From an uncultured Silvanigrella sp. (GTDB lineage: Bacteria; Bdellovibrionota_B; Oligoflexia; Silvanigrellales; Silvanigrellaceae): DNA of 35,125 bases. Position numbers and translations under genes: made by a program. Below, one piece after another: positions 31,479-35,125 of this stretch (position 1 is the stretch's first letter; each line of letters opens with the position of its first letter). The notes below the pieces were generated by a model that was not told the DNA's origin, did no database searches, and worked only from the letters and a program-made list of their open reading frames with translations. The stretch spans positions 1 through 35,125 of the forward strand of contig CAIZES010000464.1 in the NCBI GenBank assembly GCA_903932045.1. The letters run 5' to 3'.

Positions 31479-31496
31479 AAAATATACATAGTAATG

Positions 31497-31524
31497 TTGC
31501 ATGAATTGCGGAGTATGGTATTAT
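31497..31524 (+). promoter_or_regulatory. Promoter of the third transfer-region unit
   Basis: TTGCAT (31497-31502), 16 bases, TATTAT (31519-31524), about 30 bases before the lipoprotein start at 31554. ATGTAGATGT (31523-31532) overlaps the -10 box and is identical to 21071-21080 at the pilin promoter. ATATACAT (31482-31489) recurs at 15090-15097. These shared pieces suggest the same regulator. Confidence 0.5.
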
Positions 31525-31553
31525 GTAGATGTCGAATGTTTGAGGAGTGACTT

Positions 31554-32561
31554 ATGTCTTTAAAATTATACGCTATTATCTCATGTGCCTCTCTATTGAT
31601 ACTCTCCTGCGGAGGGCACTCAACAGGTGGTGACGACCCAAACAAAGGGAAGTCGCCGAACGGTGGGCAGCCCGGTGGTGGCGATCAGCAAGGCAAGGTC
31701 TACCTCGATGTATTTTCGCTTCATGATGGAAATCATGCACCCGTAGGCAAGTGGCCTTCGCAGCTTCGGCAAGGCGAGCTTATTGATGCCTGTCCTACGG
31801 GCAAAATTTCTTATGCGGATCAATGTTGGGATTCCTTGGTTGTGGACACTAATAAACAGGAAGTCATCTTCTTTAGTGAAGGTGGACTTAGCGCAACCAT
31901 TGCGATTGGAAAACCAGTCCCTCCCGACCTTGGAACACTGTTTTTTAGTCCAAATACCCAGATTGACAAACCACTTTACAAACTGTTTTTCCAGCAAAAA
32001 CCCAACACGGGCTATCTTCGGGCAGGAGAGTGCCTCGGTTCATATCGCGGTGCAGAGTACGAAATTACCACCAGCGAAATATGGGGTGGCATGAACTATG
32101 TCGATTTTGGTTGGCGTCTGAGTCCAACATTTGCCACTCCGTGGGCGACGTCTCGATGCTTTACGACCTACGCTAAAACACCAGGGGACGCGCCGGAAAA
32201 TCTTTTGTCCTTTGGAATTAAAACGACATTTTTGTTTGGTGCTGTTGAGGCGAAGAGTGAGCCTGGTGGGATTGCTCTCGCGCATAGTTGGCCCTACAAA
32301 GGCACCATTCGCATTGGAAATACCAATCTTGATTTGCCCGTTTCTCTCGACAAGGTGAGCGAGGTTGCTGGTTCGCCAATTCAAGATGATGGATGTGTTG
32401 TTCTTGGAAACCTGCCCAACGGAAGAAGCACCATCTGTTCCATTGATGGAGTTCTTCAGGTTCGGCGCAATTATGGGGGCTTGCCCAATGAGCCCCGAAA
32501 CATCACCGATGTCTCTTTTGCTGGACCAGCTCCTACCCCTACACCTGAAAATGGGGAATAA
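31554..32561 (+). CDS. Lipoprotein of unknown function
   Basis: GAGGAG lies six bases before ATG 31554. The 335-residue product has a lipoprotein signal (SLLILSC, lipid Cys19) with Gly at +2 and +3, consistent with outer-membrane sorting. A Gly/Pro/Asp-rich flexible linker of about 30 residues comes next (GGDDPNKGK, GGQPGGGDQQ). The folded domain has about six cysteines (DACPTG, DQCWDS, GECLGS, SRCFTT, DGCVVL, TICSID), a number fit for disulfide pairs. It ends in a Pro/Thr tail. No family is recognised. Starting a separate transcription unit after the mating genes, it could act at the cell surface, for example in exclusion or contact, but nothing in the sequence proves it. Confidence 0.6.
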   Translation: MSLKLYAIISCASLLILSCGGHSTGGDDPNKGKSPNGGQPGGGDQQGKVYLDVFSLHDGNHAPVGKWPSQLRQGELIDACPTGKISYADQCWDSLVVDTNKQEVIFFSEGGLSATIAIGKPVPPDLGTLFFSPNTQIDKPLYKLFFQQKPNTGYLRAGECLGSYRGAEYEITTSEIWGGMNYVDFGWRLSPTFATPWATSRCFTTYAKTPGDAPENLLSFGIKTTFLFGAVEAKSEPGGIALAHSWPYKGTIRIGNTNLDLPVSLDKVSEVAGSPIQDDGCVVLGNLPNGRSTICSIDGVLQVRRNYGGLPNEPRNITDVSFAGPAPTPTPENGE

Positions 32562-32563
32562 AT

Positions 32564-33595
32564 ATGGGCGCGGATGTTCACGAACAACAACCAGAATACG
32601 AGCCAGCGGTTTTTCCAGAAAGTGGATTTGCAAAGCATCTTGTTGACAAATCCATCGAATATGGAGCCCATTCACAACAAGAAAAAGCGTTGCATGATGG
32701 CATGGCTGAGCTGCACTTTTCTAACTCTGCTAACGCTCTCGTTTGCAGGCTTATCATAGACAAAAAGCGCGAGAAAGTTCTCACAGAAGAAGCTTTCGGT
32801 CGAAACGGAAGAATCTGGAAACGTTGGACAGGAAACATCGAGGAGTCATTTGATGAAAATGGCAATCTCGTTCAGAAAACTATTTATGAAGATGATAATC
32901 GCACCATTCAGCGCTTTGTGGAAAATGTCTATGGAGCTGATGGCATCCCTGCCATCGAGGTATTCTCTGGTCCCACGAAGGTCGAAGAGACTTGGTATGA
33001 GGGTGTTCGAGAGCTTGGAAAACCGCCTAGATATGGCGTAAAAAATCGTCGGTCGGCAAAGGAATCAGGTGTTTGGAAATTCAAACCAACGCGGTTTATG
33101 TTTGATGAGACCGCGAGAAAATGCAGAGCATATATGTATTTCGATGATGCTCTGACAGACGCACCAGACGGCACACCCGCATTTCAGGAATGGCTCATTG
33201 ATAAGCCAGATGAGCGATCTTTTGTGCATATTAAAGACGGGATGCTGCATGGGTGCCCCGCAATCTCTGGGAGTGAGAGCGAAGTTTCATATCAAATCAA
33301 TGCAGAAAACGGCAAGATTTCGGATGTTCCTGCGGTACCTGGTATTGTGCTGAAAAAGGACAATCTCACTTTGAACGTGCGCTTTTCAGCCGATGGTTCA
33401 GTGCAAAGCAAGGATGTTGTGATCGATTTGACTAAGGCGCAGCTTGACTTGAAGGAATCAGAAATGGACGAGTTGGCACAACTCCTTGGCGGCCATTTGG
33501 AGGCTATGGTGACGCGCCGTTACGCGAAGCAAGAGACAGAGCAAGACACTGCGTCTGATGCGGATGCGGTCGTGCTTAAAGATAATTTTTACTGA
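32564..33595 (+). CDS. Hypothetical cytoplasmic protein (343 aa)
   Basis: ATG 32564 follows the lipoprotein stop by two bases, with GGGGAA as a weak ribosome binding site. The 343 residues lack signal peptide and membrane helices. Much of the protein is beta-rich with charged loops (GRIWKRWTGNIEESFDENGN, FVENVYGADGIPAIEVFSGP). A C-terminal helical segment contains LTKAQLDLKESEMDELAQLL and ends DADAVVLKDNFY. I recognise no family. It lies between the lipoprotein gene and the edge gene, all probably co-transcribed. Confidence 0.6.
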   Translation: MGADVHEQQPEYEPAVFPESGFAKHLVDKSIEYGAHSQQEKALHDGMAELHFSNSANALVCRLIIDKKREKVLTEEAFGRNGRIWKRWTGNIEESFDENGNLVQKTIYEDDNRTIQRFVENVYGADGIPAIEVFSGPTKVEETWYEGVRELGKPPRYGVKNRRSAKESGVWKFKPTRFMFDETARKCRAYMYFDDALTDAPDGTPAFQEWLIDKPDERSFVHIKDGMLHGCPAISGSESEVSYQINAENGKISDVPAVPGIVLKKDNLTLNVRFSADGSVQSKDVVIDLTKAQLDLKESEMDELAQLLGGHLEAMVTRRYAKQETEQDTASDADAVVLKDNFY

Positions 33596-33603
33596 GGTGA
33601 TGG

Positions 33604-35125
33604 ATGGCTATTTCCGACCTATTTCGCAAAAAAGCAGTGCAAAACACGATGGAAATAGAGCCGGGAATTGTGTTGAACGTCTACGGTTCAAGCCAACAAG
33701 AAGCAACAAAAGTCCTTGAGGCATATGCTGGCAAAGACAAAGCGCAACAGTGGCAACACGAACCAGACTACCAATTCAAGAAAGAAGACTACCAGGGAGA
33801 AAAAAGAGGACTGAGTTTTCAGTACCAGGGGCGAACAATCGATGGTCCCATTCCTATTCCTGGAGTTGCCAACATTCGCTCAGTATCAACTCCGGTGGGA
33901 GACACGCAGCTTATAGACGGTGCTGGCCCGGTTCGAGCTTCACAGAATGGTAGGGTCATCAATATAAACATCAACCTTGCAGAGCTTCCTGGCTTTCAGG
34001 GGCGGCCCACCGAGGCGGGTATTGCGCGGATGCGGGAAGAGTTCAAGCATACTTTGCGAGAAGTGATGGCGCGGGTTGTCTCGCTTGAGGCCCAGCTCAA
34101 AGCACGGGAACAGGAGATTGAGCGATTGCAGCTCTCTCGGAACGTGGCCGAGGGTTCAAACAAATCTCCGAGCGTGAAGACTGATGGGGCGATGGCCGCA
34201 AAGGCAGGCTTGACGCGCTCCACAGCGCAGCAACCAGAAGTGGTGTTTGTTGACGAAGAGCTGCGTGCTCCAAAAAGGCATGAGACTGTCCTCGAAGCTC
34301 CCAACGCTTTTGTTACGGATAGACTCTCTTTTGCGGTGAAAGGCTTAGCTTCTGCATATCTTAAGTCAGATAACCCCGAGTACAAAGCTTTTGGTACGGA
34401 GTTGATGGACGCTAGCAAAACCCTGAAGAATGCAGCCAAGGAGCAGGATTCTCCAAAAACACATCGAGTTGAGCTGACGTTTCCTGAGTCAAAGGCCACT
34501 GTATTGCTGAAACAGGCCATTGAAAATGTTGGCGTGGAATGTCAGAAGGTTCGATTTGGCAAAGAAGTCATGTCTGACGCGGACAAAGAAGCGGTAAAAA
34601 CGGTTTTTACACGAGAAATGGCTAACCTGCAAAATATTTGTCAGGAACAAGTCAAGGTAGAAAAAGCGAAGTCGCAGCAAAAAAACATAGAATCCCCTGA
34701 GGACCGCGTTGCGCATAGAGCAGTTGAAAAGGAATCAATTCCCAAAGGAACACTGATTGAAACGGTGAAAGCGGCTCAAGAATTCTTTGGTAAGGATGTG
34801 GTGTTCGTGAGCACCAATTGGGAGAGTCATAAGGGCGAGATTGTTCAGTCGTCCGAGCGTATTCTTCGTGCAGCTCAGGCAACGGAAAAATCCATGCAAA
34901 ATGCCGGACTTTCTACTGCCTACTGCATCAGTGCAAGCGGTGTGGTGCGGAATTTGAACACAAATCGCGATGAGTTTTTTCTTTGTTCACGCGCTGCCGC
35001 GCAAGATGAGGCTTTTCCAGAAAGGCTTCGAGTTGCATTGCAGAAGCACTTTGATGGCCCGGAAATGACTTCTTCATTGTCGCCGAAGGTTCCTGCTGCT
35101 GAGACTCCAAGTATGGGAGTCAGCG
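33604..35125 (+). CDS. Large hypothetical protein, cut by the window edge
   Basis: ATG 33604 opens a frame that runs without a stop to the right edge (507 codons seen). A GAGG nearby and the position eight bases after the previous stop support it. Features: a short N-terminal segment MAISDLFRKKA, a beta region with INININLAELPGF, and a coiled coil (REVMARVVSLEAQLKAREQE, continuing IERLQ) near 145-180. Later parts read VDEELRAPKRHETVLEAPN, LKQAIENVGVECQKVRFGKE, and TVKAAQEFFGKDVVFVSTN near 390. No catalytic motif is recognised. It has no signal peptide and is probably cytoplasmic. The C-terminus is unknown. Confidence 0.6.
   Translation, partial: MAISDLFRKKAVQNTMEIEPGIVLNVYGSSQQEATKVLEAYAGKDKAQQWQHEPDYQFKKEDYQGEKRGLSFQYQGRTIDGPIPIPGVANIRSVSTPVGDTQLIDGAGPVRASQNGRVINININLAELPGFQGRPTEAGIARMREEFKHTLREVMARVVSLEAQLKAREQEIERLQLSRNVAEGSNKSPSVKTDGAMAAKAGLTRSTAQQPEVVFVDEELRAPKRHETVLEAPNAFVTDRLSFAVKGLASAYLKSDNPEYKAFGTELMDASKTLKNAAKEQDSPKTHRVELTFPESKATVLLKQAIENVGVECQKVRFGKEVMSDADKEAVKTVFTREMANLQNICQEQVKVEKAKSQQKNIESPEDRVAHRAVEKESIPKGTLIETVKAAQEFFGKDVVFVSTNWESHKGEIVQSSERILRAAQATEKSMQNAGLSTAYCISASGVVRNLNTNRDEFFLCSRAAAQDEAFPERLRVALQKHFDGPEMTSSLSPKVPAAETPSMGVS

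Noticed and set aside
15162-35125. Relaxase or TraN gene within the transfer cluster
   Set aside because: No protein shows the three-histidine relaxase motif, an HD-type MobH signature, or the long cysteine-rich TraN pattern; these genes may lie outside the window.

Overview
The window is a bacterial accessory region of moderate GC that looks like part of a conjugative plasmid or an integrative conjugative element. About 20 kb on the right is a type IV secretion and mating-pair-formation cluster. Its gene content and order resemble the F-type machinery and the genomic-island type (MPF_G, the 'PFL_47xx' families): coupling protein, TraU-like, thioredoxin-like TraF, pilin, TraL/E/K/B/V/C, a TraH-like protein and a TraG N-terminal-like protein. 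A segregation cassette with a ParM-like actin and a ParR-like ribbon-helix-helix protein lies mid-window, which favours a plasmid. The host is Gram-negative (signal peptides, lipoproteins, periplasmic binding proteins). A DUF4423-like gene hints at Bdellovibrionota or a relative, but that is only a hint. No relaxase, integrase, insertion sequence, tRNA, rRNA or CRISPR array was seen.

Layout. Positions 1-205 hold a GC-rich minus-strand fragment of an alpha-L-rhamnosidase N-terminal domain, joined abruptly to AT-rich sequence; this is either a recombination junction or an assembly chimera. Positions 195-1947 hold small minus-strand genes. Positions 2247-8132 are a tightly packed plus-strand operon: alpha/beta hydrolase, GNAT acetyltransferase, DUF985 cupin, periplasmic binding protein, hybrid histidine kinase with two receiver domains, XRE regulator. 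Positions 8133-8793 are mostly non-coding, with repeated AAACACC motifs, a 46-residue membrane protein and a strongly structured GC-rich segment. Positions 8794-10162 are the par cassette. Positions 10305-14262 are an operon of a ribbon-helix-helix/Nudix fusion followed by a complete Fbp-type ferric iron ABC transporter. Positions 14272-14928 encode a second XRE regulator, divergent from the transfer genes. Transfer genes then run on the plus strand in three units, 15162-20993, 21149-31478 and 31554 to the window end, each preceded by a sigma70-like promoter.

How the parts fit together. The coupling protein would deliver DNA to a channel built from the pilin and the TraL/E/K/B/V/C/TraU/TraH/TraG-like proteins, with disulfide formation helped by the CxxC thioredoxin-like protein. 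A GspE/PilB-type ATPase sits inside this cluster, which is unusual because F- and G-type systems normally lack a VirB11-like ATPase. The three transfer promoters share short sequence elements, suggesting co-regulation, perhaps by the XRE protein at 14272-14928.

The most striking observation is in the ParM-like protein. The motif that should open an actin fold (phosphate-1, D-x-G-N-x-x-T) is absent at its N-terminus and sits instead in its last 15 residues. The protein therefore looks like a natural circular permutation of the actin fold.
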